Part shown: piece after piece, positions 1 through 8,776 of the stretch | How positions within the stretch are numbered: position 1 is the stretch's first letter | Layout: every line of letters starts with the position of its first letter | From: Chitinophaga pinensis | GTDB lineage: Bacteria; Bacteroidota; Bacteroidia; UKL13-3 | DNA length: 64,000 nt | Assembly: GCA_945870425.1 (NCBI GenBank) | Contig: CAMBSD010000018.1 | Coordinates: forward strand, 1-64,000 | Direction of reading: 5' to 3' | Notes under the pieces: generated by a model | Told to the model about the DNA's origin: nothing | The model's database searches: none | What the model saw: the letters and a program-made list of their open reading frames with translations, nothing else | Made by a program: the position numbers and the translations under genes

Positions 1-1
1 A

Positions 2-493
2 GATGTAAATCCATTCCATACATTCCCTGCCTTTGATAGCAATTATGTGGTGTGTTTAACAGCCACAAACAAATGCGGAAGCTATACCTATTGCGATACT
101 GTTTGGATTGATAGCATGCATATAGGTGGTAGTTTTAAAGTAATAGCTACACGTAATCCTGTGCGCAGCCTAGGAACTCAAGATGCTTCGTCCCTCAGCA
201 TGACGAAGGCGAGCAATAACCATCAACCGACAACAAACAACTACCAACTAAGCAACTATCCAAATCCATTCGACCAGTCAACCATAATTGATTATGAGAT
301 TTGGCAAACATTTAGCAAAGCAGAATTGAGAATTACCAATGTTTTAGGTCAAGAAGTTTATATCCAAAAACTAAACAGACCTATGGACAAAGTTCAAATA
401 GATGGTTCTGCGCTGCATGATGGTTTGTATTACTATTCGCTAATAGTGGATGGTACAGTGAAACTAACCAAGACCATGAGTGTGATTAGATAA
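2..493 (+). CDS. C-terminal part of a secreted protein with PKD-like end and T9SS type A sorting domain
   Basis: The reading frame is open to the left window edge, so only the C-terminal ~163 residues are visible; the GTG at 47 is not the true start. The first part (VCLTATNKCG, then CDTVWID) has the Cys-containing end typical of PKD-like repeats in Bacteroidota surface proteins. The last ~80 residues form a type IX secretion sorting domain: NYPNPF, a LRITNVLGQEV strand, LHDGLYYYSL and a final KTMSVIR. Such proteins cross the outer membrane through T9SS and are released or anchored. Between the two domains lies a low-complexity Ser/Asn/Thr linker that contains a translated copy of a dispersed repeat. 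Function of the missing N-terminal part is unknown. Confidence 0.85.
   Translation, partial: DVNPFHTFPAFDSNYVVCLTATNKCGSYTYCDTVWIDSMHIGGSFKVIATRNPVRSLGTQDASSLSMTKASNNHQPTTNNYQLSNYPNPFDQSTIIDYEIWQTFSKAELRITNVLGQEVYIQKLNRPMDKVQIDGSALHDGLYYYSLIVDGTVKLTKTMSVIR
180..207 (+). repeat. dispersed repeat fragment inside coding sequence
   Basis: The segment contains GATGCTTCG, CCTCAGCATGACGAA; on the minus strand it reads GTCATGCTGAGGGACGAAGC. It resembles the GTCA..CTGAG..GAAG type fragments seen here at 54.30 and 62.66 kb. It is read in frame as part of the linker before the T9SS sorting domain. Confidence 0.5.
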
Positions 494-532
494 AATTGTA
501 GGGGGCGAATAAGTTTTTGCCCATTAAAAACA

Positions 533-565
533 AAAAATCCCGAAGCGTTCACTTCGGAATTTTTG
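533..565 (+). terminator. Rho-independent terminator
   Basis: CCGAAG and CTTCGG form a stem around loop CGTTCA, extended by AAAAAT/ATTTTT pairs with one mismatch, followed by TTTTGTTTTA. It lies 40 nt after the stop of the T9SS gene. Confidence 0.8.
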
Positions 566-1191
566 TTTTATTTAATTGAGTATGCTTTGGTAAATATTAG
601 GTTGTTAAAGGGGGTAATTCAACTTCAGGATTAGGTTCTACTTCTGTGGGTGTTTTATTATTATCCACTTCTAATAAACCAAAGTTGAAGTAACTATTAA
701 ACTGTTCGGTATTGTCAATAGATACCGCAGCTATTAACAACACAAGTTTGCTAAGTTGTATGGTTAAGATTTTGCGGCTGTATCTTATTGTTTTTAGTGA
801 AGTCGGATGTTTCAACCTGACTTCATTATGAGAACAATACTTTCGGGAAACAAATCCCAACATCTTGAAATGGAACAATTAAATTTTGAATTTAAACTTA
901 CTACTTTGGGAAAATGTAAATGGAGAAATCATATTAGTTTCCCTTGAACAAAAGGTTCCCAATTGAGCTAGGTTTTTCTGAGTTAATAATAAAAACAAAG
1001 GATAATATTTGTGAATTCTCACCAATATTATCTGATATTCCTTATACTTTTTAATTATTAACTGTTTTTCCTTCGATAATATGTCTTGATTTTCAGAAAA
1101 TTACTTTTGACCTGCACTATCTAATATTCAAAAGTAAAAAAAATGTTAAAAAACATATATCTACTAGTGTCAGACATTATTATATTGCAGC
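566..1191. other. intergenic region without a convincing gene
   Basis: About 650 nt separate the terminator from the oxidase operon. The only ORF (597..878, minus, 93 aa) has no recognisable domain, no clear upstream promoter and a low-complexity Glu/Pro-rich tail. I treat it as unsupported. The stretch is AT-rich and probably carries the oxidase operon promoter near its right end. Confidence 0.5.
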
Positions 1192-1207
1192 GTTTTTTAT
1201 AAAAAAC
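1192..1207. promoter_or_regulatory. perfect 16-bp palindrome before the oxidase operon
   Basis: GTTTTTTATAAAAAAC is a perfect palindrome ending 11 nt before the ATG of the subunit II gene. It is enclosed by GTGTCA (1167-1172) and its inverse TGACAC (1212-1217). It could be an operator or a leader hairpin; no known consensus is assigned. Confidence 0.35.
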
Positions 1208-1218
1208 CAATTGACACG

Positions 1219-2490
1219 ATGATTTTAAAAAACCTACTAAACAAAACATTTTTCGCGGCTGTATTGTTCATGTTTTCATTGAATGTATTTGCCTTAACCT
1301 CAAACAAAGCCACTACTTTAGTTGCTAAACCATCTTTTGAATTGAAATCATTGATGACAGAAATTAGAATGGATTTGCAAAATCCAACTCAATTAATTAC
1401 GGCTCAGGTTTCCCCAATGTCCGCAGGTGTTGATGCAACAAGCACTTCAGGTATTAATTGGTTGCTCATTATAGTTGCTATTTTATTGGTAGCTGTTATT
1501 GGAGTAGTATTCGATATCCTTGAGAAAACGGCTAAAATTCAAGGTAAAACGCTATTAAATTGGAGCAAAATCAATTCAATTCTATTAATTTTATTTTTAG
1601 TGTTGGGTTTAATCGCAACCGTTTGGGAGTTTTATGCTCACGGTAAATTAACATTGTTTGAACAAGGTTCTGCTTCAGAACATGGTGCTATTTACGATAA
1701 TATGTTTATGATAACTTTGGCATTAACAGGCGTTGTTTTTGTTATCACTCAAGTATTATTATTTTGGTATAGTGCAAAATATAAACATAATCCAAATAGG
1801 AAAGCTTTATATTACCCTGATAACCATAAGTTAGAATATATTTGGACCATTGTTCCAGCCATTGTACTTACTGTTTTAGTAGTGCGTGGTTTAATTACTT
1901 GGAATAAAATCATGTATCAAAAAGACGAAAAAGCCATCAATGTCGAAATTTTCGGATATCAATTTGGATGGAATGTTAGATATGCTGGTACTGATAACAA
2001 ATTAGGTTTTCATGATTTTAGAACAGTGGGTGTTATTAATCCTTTGGGTGTTGATACTACTGATGAAAAGGCCTTTGATGATGTTGTAACAAATGAGTTA
2101 CATTTACCAGTTGGTGTGCCTGTTCATTTTCATTTTAGAGCTAAGGATGTAATTCATGGTGCTTATTTCCCTCACTTTAGAGCTCAAATGAATGTAGTTC
2201 CGGGTTTACCAACACAATTAGAGTTTATACCAACAGTTACTACTGCTGATATGAGAGCAAAATTAAATCAACCGACTTTTGATTACGCTCTTTTGTGCAA
2301 TAAAATCTGTGGTTCAGCTCACTATAGAATGAAAATGAAAATTGTTATCGAGAGTCAAGCCGAATACGAAAAATGGATGAAAGAACAACCGGCTCTTGTC
2401 AATAAGGCAGCTGCTCCAAAAGTAGAAGAAGTTGCTACACCTACTGCAGACAGCAAGAAAAAGGATAAAAAAGAAGTAGCTTTAAATTAA
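1219..2490 (+). CDS. ctaC: cytochrome c oxidase subunit II
   Basis: This subunit carries the CuA centre that receives electrons from cytochrome c and passes them to subunit I. It has a signal peptide (about 1-25, ending NVFA) and four hydrophobic segments near residues 78-100, 115-138, 162-186 and 206-226, followed by the periplasmic cupredoxin domain. CuA ligands are visible: H313 (VIHG), C360 and C364 in CNKICG, H368 and M371. The usual Glu of CSEIC is Lys362 here; that residue binds by its backbone carbonyl, so copper binding should be retained. A charged, Lys-rich tail ends the protein. At 423 aa it is longer than proteobacterial subunit II because of extra N-terminal helices. It is the first gene of the oxidase operon; subunit I starts 34 nt downstream. 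Confidence 0.96.
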   Translation: MILKNLLNKTFFAAVLFMFSLNVFALTSNKATTLVAKPSFELKSLMTEIRMDLQNPTQLITAQVSPMSAGVDATSTSGINWLLIIVAILLVAVIGVVFDILEKTAKIQGKTLLNWSKINSILLILFLVLGLIATVWEFYAHGKLTLFEQGSASEHGAIYDNMFMITLALTGVVFVITQVLLFWYSAKYKHNPNRKALYYPDNHKLEYIWTIVPAIVLTVLVVRGLITWNKIMYQKDEKAINVEIFGYQFGWNVRYAGTDNKLGFHDFRTVGVINPLGVDTTDEKAFDDVVTNELHLPVGVPVHFHFRAKDVIHGAYFPHFRAQMNVVPGLPTQLEFIPTVTTADMRAKLNQPTFDYALLCNKICGSAHYRMKMKIVIESQAEYEKWMKEQPALVNKAAAPKVEEVATPTADSKKKDKKEVALN

Positions 2491-2524
2491 TTCATTAGTA
2501 AAAATAATTAAATAAAAGTTTTAT

Positions 2525-4438
2525 ATGAGTAACACACATGACAATCATGAAGCAGTAGGACACCACGATGAACATGCGCATCATGAAGAGAATTTTGTAA
2601 GCAAGTACATTTTCAGTATGGACCACAAGATGATTGCAAAACAGTTTTTAATAACTGGAATCATAATGGGAACCATCGGTATGTTAATGTCACTTGTTTT
2701 TCGTCTTCAACTTGCCTACCCAGATACAAAATTTGCTTTTTTTGAGTCGATTTTAGGTCATTGGGGAAAGGATGGAAAGCTTGATCCTAATTTTTATCTA
2801 GCATTAATAACAATTCATGGCACCATCATGGTGTTTTATGTTTTAACTGCTGGTTTGAGTGGCACTTTTTCTAATTTATTAATTCCACTTCAAGTTGGAG
2901 CAAGGGATATGGCATCACCTTTTATGAATATGCTTTCATATTGGTTTTTCTTTATTTCTTCTATTGTATTATTATGCTCATTATTTGTAGAGGGTGGGCC
3001 AGCTTCAGCAGGTTGGACAGTTTACCCGCCTTTGTCAGCTTTACCAAAAGCCATTCCAGGTTCAGGTGCAGGTATGACATTGTGGTTAGTGGCAATGGTA
3101 TTGTTTATAGTTTCTGCCTTGTTAGGAGGTATCAACTATATCACTACTGTATTGAACATGCGTACTAAAGGAATGAAAATGACAAGAATGCCTTTAACTA
3201 TATGGGCTTTCTTAATCACTGCTGTTTTAGGTTTGTTGTCATTTCCAGTATTATTAGGTGGTTCATTATTACTTGTATTTGATAGAAGTTTTGGAACTTC
3301 TTTCTATTTAAACGAAATTGTTGCTGAATTAGCTGGTGGTATTGAAAGAACGGGTGGTTCTCCAGTATTATTCCAACATTTATTTTGGTTCTTAGGTCAC
3401 CCAGAGGTTTATATTATTTTATTACCTGCTTTGGGTATCACTTCAGAAGTAATTGCTACTAACTCTCGTAAACCAATCTTTGGCTACAGAGCCATGATTA
3501 TTTCAATACTTGCCATCGCATTCCTTTCGTTTATTGTTTGGGGTCACCATATGTTTATGACTGGTATGAATCCATTCTTAGGTTCAGTATTTATGTTAGG
3601 AACCTTAATTATTGCTGTGCCTTCGGCAGTTAAAACCTTTAACTACCTAGCCACTCTTTGGAAAGGCAATATCAAACTTACCCCTGCTATGTTGTTTGCT
3701 ATTGGTTTGGTTTCATTCTTTATCTCTGGTGGTTTAACAGGTATATACTTAGGTAATGCTGCATTAGATATTAATTTGCATGATACATACTTTGTAGTTG
3801 CTCACTTCCATTTGGTAATGGGTAGTGCTGCTATTTTTGGTATGATGAGCGGTATTTACCATTGGTATCCAAAAATGTTTGGAACCATGATGAGTAAATC
3901 TCTAGGATATATTCACTTCTGGTTAACTTTCATTTCAGCTTATTGTGTATTTTTTCCAATGCACTTTATGGGTTTAGCTGGTGTACCTAGAAGATATTAT
4001 GCAAATACTGCCTATGATCAATTCAATGTGTTTATTGACATGAATCAATTTATCACCATTGCCGCCATTTTAGGTGGTATTGCACAATTGGTATTCTTGT
4101 TCAATTTCTTCTATAGTATAAGAAATGGAAAACGCTCACCAAAAAATCCTTGGGACTCAAATACATTGGAATGGACAGCCCCAGTTGAGCACTTACATGG
4201 CAACTGGCCAGGAGAAATTCCTCATGTATATCGTTGGCCATATGACTATAGCAAACCAGGTGAAGAAAGTGATTTTATTCCTCAAAACATACCAGATGAG
4301 TCTCAAAATGGAGATCCTATGGTAGAGCCAAAAGCTCCTGCTGTTCCTCACCATACTGAAGCCCCCCCTATGCAATCGCAAGTTAAAGAGGTTGTAATGT
4401 TTTCTGGCTTGAGAAGGTTGTTTGGTTTTGCAGGATAA
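2525..4438 (+). CDS. ctaD: cytochrome c oxidase subunit I
   Basis: This is the catalytic heme-copper subunit that reduces O2 to water and pumps protons in the inner membrane. All key residues are present: heme a ligand H98 (TIHGTIMVF), CuB ligand H292 with the cross-linked Tyr296 in GHPEVY, CuB ligands H341/H342 (WGHHMF), heme a3 ligand H427 and heme a ligand H429 (HDTYFVVAHFH). Glu294 in GHPEVY marks the A1-type K/D-channel family. The N-terminus is His-rich (HHDEHAHHEE) and the C-terminus is a hydrophilic Pro-rich extension. Twelve or more transmembrane helices are expected over its 637 aa. The heme A synthase gene overlaps or abuts its 3' end. Confidence 0.97.
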   Translation: MSNTHDNHEAVGHHDEHAHHEENFVSKYIFSMDHKMIAKQFLITGIIMGTIGMLMSLVFRLQLAYPDTKFAFFESILGHWGKDGKLDPNFYLALITIHGTIMVFYVLTAGLSGTFSNLLIPLQVGARDMASPFMNMLSYWFFFISSIVLLCSLFVEGGPASAGWTVYPPLSALPKAIPGSGAGMTLWLVAMVLFIVSALLGGINYITTVLNMRTKGMKMTRMPLTIWAFLITAVLGLLSFPVLLGGSLLLVFDRSFGTSFYLNEIVAELAGGIERTGGSPVLFQHLFWFLGHPEVYIILLPALGITSEVIATNSRKPIFGYRAMIISILAIAFLSFIVWGHHMFMTGMNPFLGSVFMLGTLIIAVPSAVKTFNYLATLWKGNIKLTPAMLFAIGLVSFFISGGLTGIYLGNAALDINLHDTYFVVAHFHLVMGSAAIFGMMSGIYHWYPKMFGTMMSKSLGYIHFWLTFISAYCVFFPMHFMGLAGVPRRYYANTAYDQFNVFIDMNQFITIAAILGGIAQLVFLFNFFYSIRNGKRSPKNPWDSNTLEWTAPVEHLHGNWPGEIPHVYRWPYDYSKPGEESDFIPQNIPDESQNGDPMVEPKAPAVPHHTEAPPMQSQVKEVVMFSGLRRLFGFAG

Positions 4439-5411
4439 TTCATTGATAGAAGAAAAAAAATATGAGAGGCGGTTTAGAAAATTTGGTATAGCTACCATAG
4501 CCGCAGTGTTCTTTTTAATATTTGTCGGAGGACTGGTAAGAAGTACCGGAAGTGGAATGGGTTGTCCTGATTGGCCAAAATGTTTTGGACAATATGTACC
4601 GCCCACAAACATTTCTCAATTACCAATTGATTATAAAATACATTTCGCAGTAAATGGAAAAGAGATAGCTGATTTTGATGCTTTCAAAACATGGACTGAA
4701 TATGTCAATCGCTTGGTTGGAGTGGTTATTGGCATTTTGATTTTATTAACAATCGTTTTTGCCTACCCCTATCTTAAAACACAAAACAGAAAGATATTTT
4801 GGTTGAGTTTTTTAGCCTTTATTTTGGTAGGTTTTGAAGGTTGGATTGGATCAAAAGTTGTAGCTACTGATTTAGCTGTAAGTTTAATAAGCATTCACAT
4901 GTTATTGGCTTTGGCTATAGTAGGGTTGTTAATATACACCATCACAAGTTCCCAAAGTTTTGTAATTGAACAATTACAAGAAAACAAATGGATTAACCCC
5001 CTTTTGATTTTTGCTATTTTTGTTTCAATCGTCCAAATTATTAGCGGAACTCAAGTGAGAGAAATCGTTGATGAGGTAGCAAAGCGAATTGACAACAGAT
5101 TTCTATGGATAGAAGAATTAGGGTATGTGTTTAAATTTCATAGAAGTTGGTCTGTATTAAATTTACTTGTATCGATTGTATTAATGTTGCAATATAAAAA
5201 AGCCTTCGACAGAAATTCCTTAATATATAGATCAGGTTTAGCATTGATTCTGTTAATGGCTGTTCAGGCATTCACAGGAAAAGTACTTAGTCTTTTTGGT
5301 TTTCCAGGCTACTTACAAAGTGTTCATTTAACACTCGGTAGCCTAACAGCAGGATTACAGATGTTTATTTTTATCCTGGTGTTTTATAAAACTAAAAAAA
5401 ATATAGTTTAA
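4422..5411 (+). CDS. ctaA: heme A synthase (COX15/CtaA)
   Basis: The enzyme oxidises the C8 methyl of heme O to a formyl group, giving heme A for the oxidase encoded just upstream. The N-terminal signature GGLVRSTGSGMGCPDWPKC is clear. Conserved positions include Glu in WTEYVNRLVG and the His residues in SIHMLLALA, KFHRSW and SVHLTLGS. Roughly eight hydrophobic helices span 329 aa. No in-frame ATG occurs near the 5' end: TTG codons at 4422, 4428 and 4443 are the options. TTG 4443 begins 4 nt after the ctaD stop, whereas 4422 overlaps ctaD by 17 nt, so the true start is uncertain and translational coupling is likely. Confidence 0.93.
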   Translation: MVLQDNSLIEEKKYERRFRKFGIATIAAVFFLIFVGGLVRSTGSGMGCPDWPKCFGQYVPPTNISQLPIDYKIHFAVNGKEIADFDAFKTWTEYVNRLVGVVIGILILLTIVFAYPYLKTQNRKIFWLSFLAFILVGFEGWIGSKVVATDLAVSLISIHMLLALAIVGLLIYTITSSQSFVIEQLQENKWINPLLIFAIFVSIVQIISGTQVREIVDEVAKRIDNRFLWIEELGYVFKFHRSWSVLNLLVSIVLMLQYKKAFDRNSLIYRSGLALILLMAVQAFTGKVLSLFGFPGYLQSVHLTLGSLTAGLQMFIFILVFYKTKKNIV

Positions 5412-5465
5412 CAACTGTCCACATATGTGTATGGTTTTTAAACAAAAAAACAATAACAAAACAGA

Positions 5466-6368
5466 GTGAAAGAAACATTAGAAATAAACTTAGTAAAGTC
5501 AGAATCAATAAGTGCAAAGTTCAAAGACTATTTGTTATTGGTTAAGTTAAGACTTAGCCTTTTAGTTGTTTTTTCTTCAGTAGTTACTTATTTAACTGCT
5601 GCTATGGGTCATTCCATTAATTGGTTTGAGTTATCGATATTAGCGTTAGGTGGTTTTTTTGTTACGGGTTCTGCTAATGGTATCAATCAAATAATTGAGA
5701 AAGATTTTGATAAATTAATGCATAGAACGGCCAATCGACCATTGGCTACCAATAGAATCTCTATCGTGGAAGCAGCCGTTTTTTGTGCACTTTTGGGTAT
5801 AATAGGTATAGCGCTCATAGGGTTTTACTTAAATAAAACAAGTAGTTTGTTGGCCTTAGCTTCATTGCTATCATATGCTTTTATATATACCCCGCTAAAA
5901 AGGGTCTCTCCAATATCTGTATTGGTGGGTGCTTTCCCTGGAGCAGTGCCTGCCATGTTGGGTTGGGTTGCTTTCACAGGCACTATTGGTATTGAAGCTT
6001 TGGTGTTTTTTGGCATTCAATTTTTCTGGCAGTTCCCACATTTTTGGAGTGTAGCTTGGTTGCTTGATGATGATTACAAACGTGCTGGTTTTAAAATGCT
6101 TCCATCTACACCTGGTCGCGATAAAGGGACTGCTTTGCAAACATTGGCATTTACATTGGTATTAATACCTTTTGGAATGTTACCTGCGTATTTGGGATTT
6201 GCTGGCATAATTTCGACTATTATTGCTTTATCAGGAGGTATTTGGATGAGCTACAATGCCTATTTGTTGTTTAAATCGTGCGACATTGCATCCGCAAAGA
6301 GATTAATGTTTTCGGCATTTATTTATTTGCCTTTGGTGCAATTGGCATTTTGGTTAGATAAAATATAA
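5466..6368 (+). CDS. ctaB: protoheme IX farnesyltransferase (heme O synthase)
   Basis: This membrane prenyltransferase converts protoheme and farnesyl diphosphate to heme O, the substrate of CtaA. The UbiA-family Asp-rich motif is visible as NGINQIIEKDFDKLMHRT with RPLAT following. A second conserved stretch is YTPLKRVSPISVLVGAFPGA, and a later one is LDDDYKRAGFKMLP. About nine hydrophobic helices fit the family and 300 aa is the usual length. The start codon is GTG at 5466; no ATG is available before the conserved part. It belongs to the oxidase operon, 54 nt after ctaA and 5 nt before the next gene. Confidence 0.95.
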   Translation: MKETLEINLVKSESISAKFKDYLLLVKLRLSLLVVFSSVVTYLTAAMGHSINWFELSILALGGFFVTGSANGINQIIEKDFDKLMHRTANRPLATNRISIVEAAVFCALLGIIGIALIGFYLNKTSSLLALASLLSYAFIYTPLKRVSPISVLVGAFPGAVPAMLGWVAFTGTIGIEALVFFGIQFFWQFPHFWSVAWLLDDDYKRAGFKMLPSTPGRDKGTALQTLAFTLVLIPFGMLPAYLGFAGIISTIIALSGGIWMSYNAYLLFKSCDIASAKRLMFSAFIYLPLVQLAFWLDKI

Positions 6369-6373
6369 AGGAA

Positions 6374-6964
6374 ATGAAAGCAGATATGATTAATGAATTA
6401 AGCAAAACGGACGAACGTGAAAATGATTTTATCAATCCGAAGAAATTTGGTTTGTGGTTGATTATTGTTGCAAGTGTTATGCTTTTTGCTGCTTTCACAA
6501 GTGCTTATATTGTTAGAAGGGGAGAAGGAAATTGGGAGTTATTTGATTTACCAGCTGTATTTGCGTATAATTTGATAACAATTATACTAAGCAGTATTTT
6601 CATGCAAATGGCGTTTGTTTTTGCTAGAAAGGATGAGATTTCTAAAACAAAATTAACATTACTATTAACTATGGTATTGGGAGTTGTGTTTTGCTTCATG
6701 CAATACCAAGGCTGGAAAGAGTTGGTCAAAAACAGCGTTTATTTGGTCGGTAATCCTTCTGGTTCATTTATTTATGTGATTTCAGGGGTGCATATGTTGC
6801 ACGTGATAGGTGGATTGGTATTTGTATCCATCATGTTATTACAAACATTCAGATACAAAGTTCACAAGAAGAGTATATTATATTTAAGCATGTGCACTAC
6901 CTATTGGCATTTCGTAGGTATTTTGTGGGCATATTTATTTATTTTCTTTAAAATGTACAGATAG
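6374..6964 (+). CDS. cytochrome c oxidase subunit III family protein, short form
   Basis: The 196-aa protein has five hydrophobic helices and the subunit III pattern: an N-terminal FGLWLIIVASVMLFAAFTSAY helix, GSFIYVISGVHMLHVIGG with the conserved His, and a C-terminal TTYWHFVGILWAYLFIFF. In Bacteroidota oxidase clusters two subunit III-like genes usually stand side by side, and this is the first. It begins 5 nt after ctaB. Its exact role relative to the longer paralogue is not shown by the sequence; subunit III is generally needed for stability of the catalytic subunit. A second ATG (M5) is possible as the start. Confidence 0.9.
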   Translation: MKADMINELSKTDERENDFINPKKFGLWLIIVASVMLFAAFTSAYIVRRGEGNWELFDLPAVFAYNLITIILSSIFMQMAFVFARKDEISKTKLTLLLTMVLGVVFCFMQYQGWKELVKNSVYLVGNPSGSFIYVISGVHMLHVIGGLVFVSIMLLQTFRYKVHKKSILYLSMCTTYWHFVGILWAYLFIFFKMYR

Positions 6965-7003
6965 AATTTTATAATTGAAACATTAATTAAACAGAATATA
7001 AAA

Positions 7004-7759
7004 ATGGCAAACACTACTACACTCGAGGCCGAAAAAAAAATTACTTGGGGCGGAGGAAAATCTCCCTTCACGGTAAGTTATGGTAAACTAATGATGTGGA
7101 TTTTTTTACTTTCAGATGCGTTTTCATTCTCATCTTTGTTAGTTACTTACGGCTTTATTAGATTTACTTTTCCAGCTTCTGGAGCTAATGAAATAGTTAA
7201 ACCTTTGTCTCATACAGCCGAAAATTTTGTTGAGGCCATGAGAGAGGCTCATTTATTTTCACCTGAACATTGGCCATTACCTGAACTAGTTTTTAATCAT
7301 TTCCCTTTTTTGCATGGTTTGCATTTGCCCTTATTCTTTGTAAGTTTAATGACATTTGTGCTTATCTTTAGTTCTGTTACAATGGTATTGGCCGTTGAAG
7401 CTGGACATAGAAATGCTAAAAAGGAAGTTGCATTTTATATGCTTCTTACCATTTTTGGTGGTCTTGCCTTTTTAGGTTGCCAAGCTTGGGAATGGACACA
7501 ATTTATTACTGAAGGAGCTTCACTTCATGGTAATCCTTTTGGGCCAACAGCATTTGCAGCCCTATTTTTTATAGTGACAGGTTTCCATGGTTTCCACGTT
7601 TTCTCAGGTGTGGTGCTCAATTTTATTATTTATGTAAACGTTTTAGATGGTACCTACGAAAGACGTGGTCATTATGAGATGGTTGAAAAAGTGGGTTTAT
7701 ATTGGCACTTTGTAGATTTAGTTTGGGTGTTTGTATTCACATTCTTCTATTTGATTTAA
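7004..7759 (+). CDS. ctaE: cytochrome c oxidase subunit III
   Basis: The 251-aa protein has the full subunit III pattern: GKLMMWIFLLSDAFSFSSLL, a periplasmic loop, a HRNAKKEVAFYMLLTIFGG segment, AWEWTQFITEG, a TGFHGFHVFSGVVLNF helix and the C-terminal VGLYWHFVDLVWVFVFTFFY. It follows the shorter subunit III-like gene by 39 nt and precedes the subunit IV gene, so it is part of the same transcript. It would sit in the inner membrane next to subunit I. The conserved Glu of helix III aligns near EWTQF. Confidence is high. Confidence 0.94.
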   Translation: MANTTTLEAEKKITWGGGKSPFTVSYGKLMMWIFLLSDAFSFSSLLVTYGFIRFTFPASGANEIVKPLSHTAENFVEAMREAHLFSPEHWPLPELVFNHFPFLHGLHLPLFFVSLMTFVLIFSSVTMVLAVEAGHRNAKKEVAFYMLLTIFGGLAFLGCQAWEWTQFITEGASLHGNPFGPTAFAALFFIVTGFHGFHVFSGVVLNFIIYVNVLDGTYERRGHYEMVEKVGLYWHFVDLVWVFVFTFFYLI

Positions 7760-7797
7760 TTTTTATCATTTACACATAATTTATTCTAACAAATAAC

Positions 7798-8121
7798 ATG
7801 GAACATACAGAACATTTAGAACATACCGAGTCTCCAGCTGATATTAAAAAGCAAATTTGGAGGACATTTTGGATTTTATCATTTCTTACCGTTATTGATA
7901 TCGTATTGTATTTTGCATTGCTTTCTTATCATTCAATGTGGAAAAATACATTATTTATTCTACTAGGCGTTGTTAAAGCTTTTTATATCGTTGCCGTTTT
8001 TATGCATATGAAATTTGAGCGCAAGGCTTTGGCAGGTATAATTATACTTCCTTTTATGCTAGTGTTAGTCCTTATTTGGCTTGTACTTATTGAAGGAGGC
8101 TATACTTTTGATTTGAGATAA
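7798..8121 (+). CDS. cytochrome c oxidase subunit IV family protein
   Basis: This 107-aa protein has three hydrophobic helices, the central one reading FILLGVVKAFYIVAVFMHMKFE. The KAFYIVAVFMHMKFE pattern is characteristic of the small subunit IV (CtaF/CyoD-like) of bacterial heme-copper oxidases, which helps assemble the CuB site. The N-terminus is short and rich in Glu and His. The gene starts 38 nt after ctaE and ends 7 nt before the SCO gene, inside the oxidase operon. Confidence 0.88.
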   Translation: MEHTEHLEHTESPADIKKQIWRTFWILSFLTVIDIVLYFALLSYHSMWKNTLFILLGVVKAFYIVAVFMHMKFERKALAGIIILPFMLVLVLIWLVLIEGGYTFDLR

Positions 8122-8128
8122 AAATCTA

Positions 8129-8776
8129 GTGAAAAAATCATTCTACATAGCAGCGGGGGTTATTTTAATCCCCGTTTTAGTTTATTTTCTTTTAAAAGCT
8201 GGAAACACTAGTTTTAAAAGACTTCCATATTTAGGTGAGAGAATTGCCCCTGACGGTATCAACCAAAAGGATACGATTTTTTATTCTATTCCTGATTTTG
8301 AGGTCACAGATCAAAAAGGCAAAAAATTAAACCATGCAAGTTTTCAAAACAAAATATTTGTGGCTAATTTCTTCTTTGCCTCTTGTCAGGAGGTTTGCCC
8401 TGCCATGAACAAAAAGTTGGCAGTTGTTTATGATAAATTTAAAGAATTTTCTGAAATCGAGTTTGTTTCATTCACAGTTGATCCTGAAAATGATAGTACT
8501 TCGGTATTATTTGAATATTCAAAAAAATATAATGCAGACCCAAAGATTTGGCATTTTGTAAATACCAATTTAGATGCTACTAGTAAAATAGGGCAAGGAT
8601 TTTTATTGCCAATTTCAAAAGAGGATAAAACAATTGACCATAGTCAGCAGTTAATTTTAATAGATAAAGAAAAACATATTAGAGGCGTTTACAATAGTTT
8701 CGATGAAGAAGATATGAAACGCTTAAATGACGAATTAAAAGTATTATTATATGAGTACCACCAACCTGGAAAGTAA
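8129..8776 (+). CDS. SCO1/SenC family copper chaperone for the oxidase
   Basis: SCO proteins deliver or reduce copper for the CuA site of subunit II. The 215-aa protein has an N-terminal membrane anchor (residues 3-22), then a thioredoxin-like domain. The copper ligands are present: C86 and C90 in SCQEVC and H171 in DHSQQLILID. The usual SFTVDPENDS segment is also visible. The start is GTG at 8129, 7 nt after the subunit IV stop. Its 3' end overlaps the next gene by 26 nt. Placement after the oxidase subunits supports CuA assembly as its job. Confidence 0.93.
   Translation: MKKSFYIAAGVILIPVLVYFLLKAGNTSFKRLPYLGERIAPDGINQKDTIFYSIPDFEVTDQKGKKLNHASFQNKIFVANFFFASCQEVCPAMNKKLAVVYDKFKEFSEIEFVSFTVDPENDSTSVLFEYSKKYNADPKIWHFVNTNLDATSKIGQGFLLPISKEDKTIDHSQQLILIDKEKHIRGVYNSFDEEDMKRLNDELKVLLYEYHQPGK

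Noticed and set aside
360-362. CRISPR-like interpretation of the many short palindromes
   Set aside because: Copies are scattered across the window, not arrayed with regular spacers, and no cas genes are present.
597-878. 93-aa minus-strand ORF in the left intergenic region
   Set aside because: No recognisable domain, no supporting promoter or operon context, and a low-complexity C-terminus; not enough to call a gene.
4193-4612. 139-aa minus ORF across the ctaD/ctaA junction
   Set aside because: It is antisense to two strongly conserved genes and has no recognisable domain.
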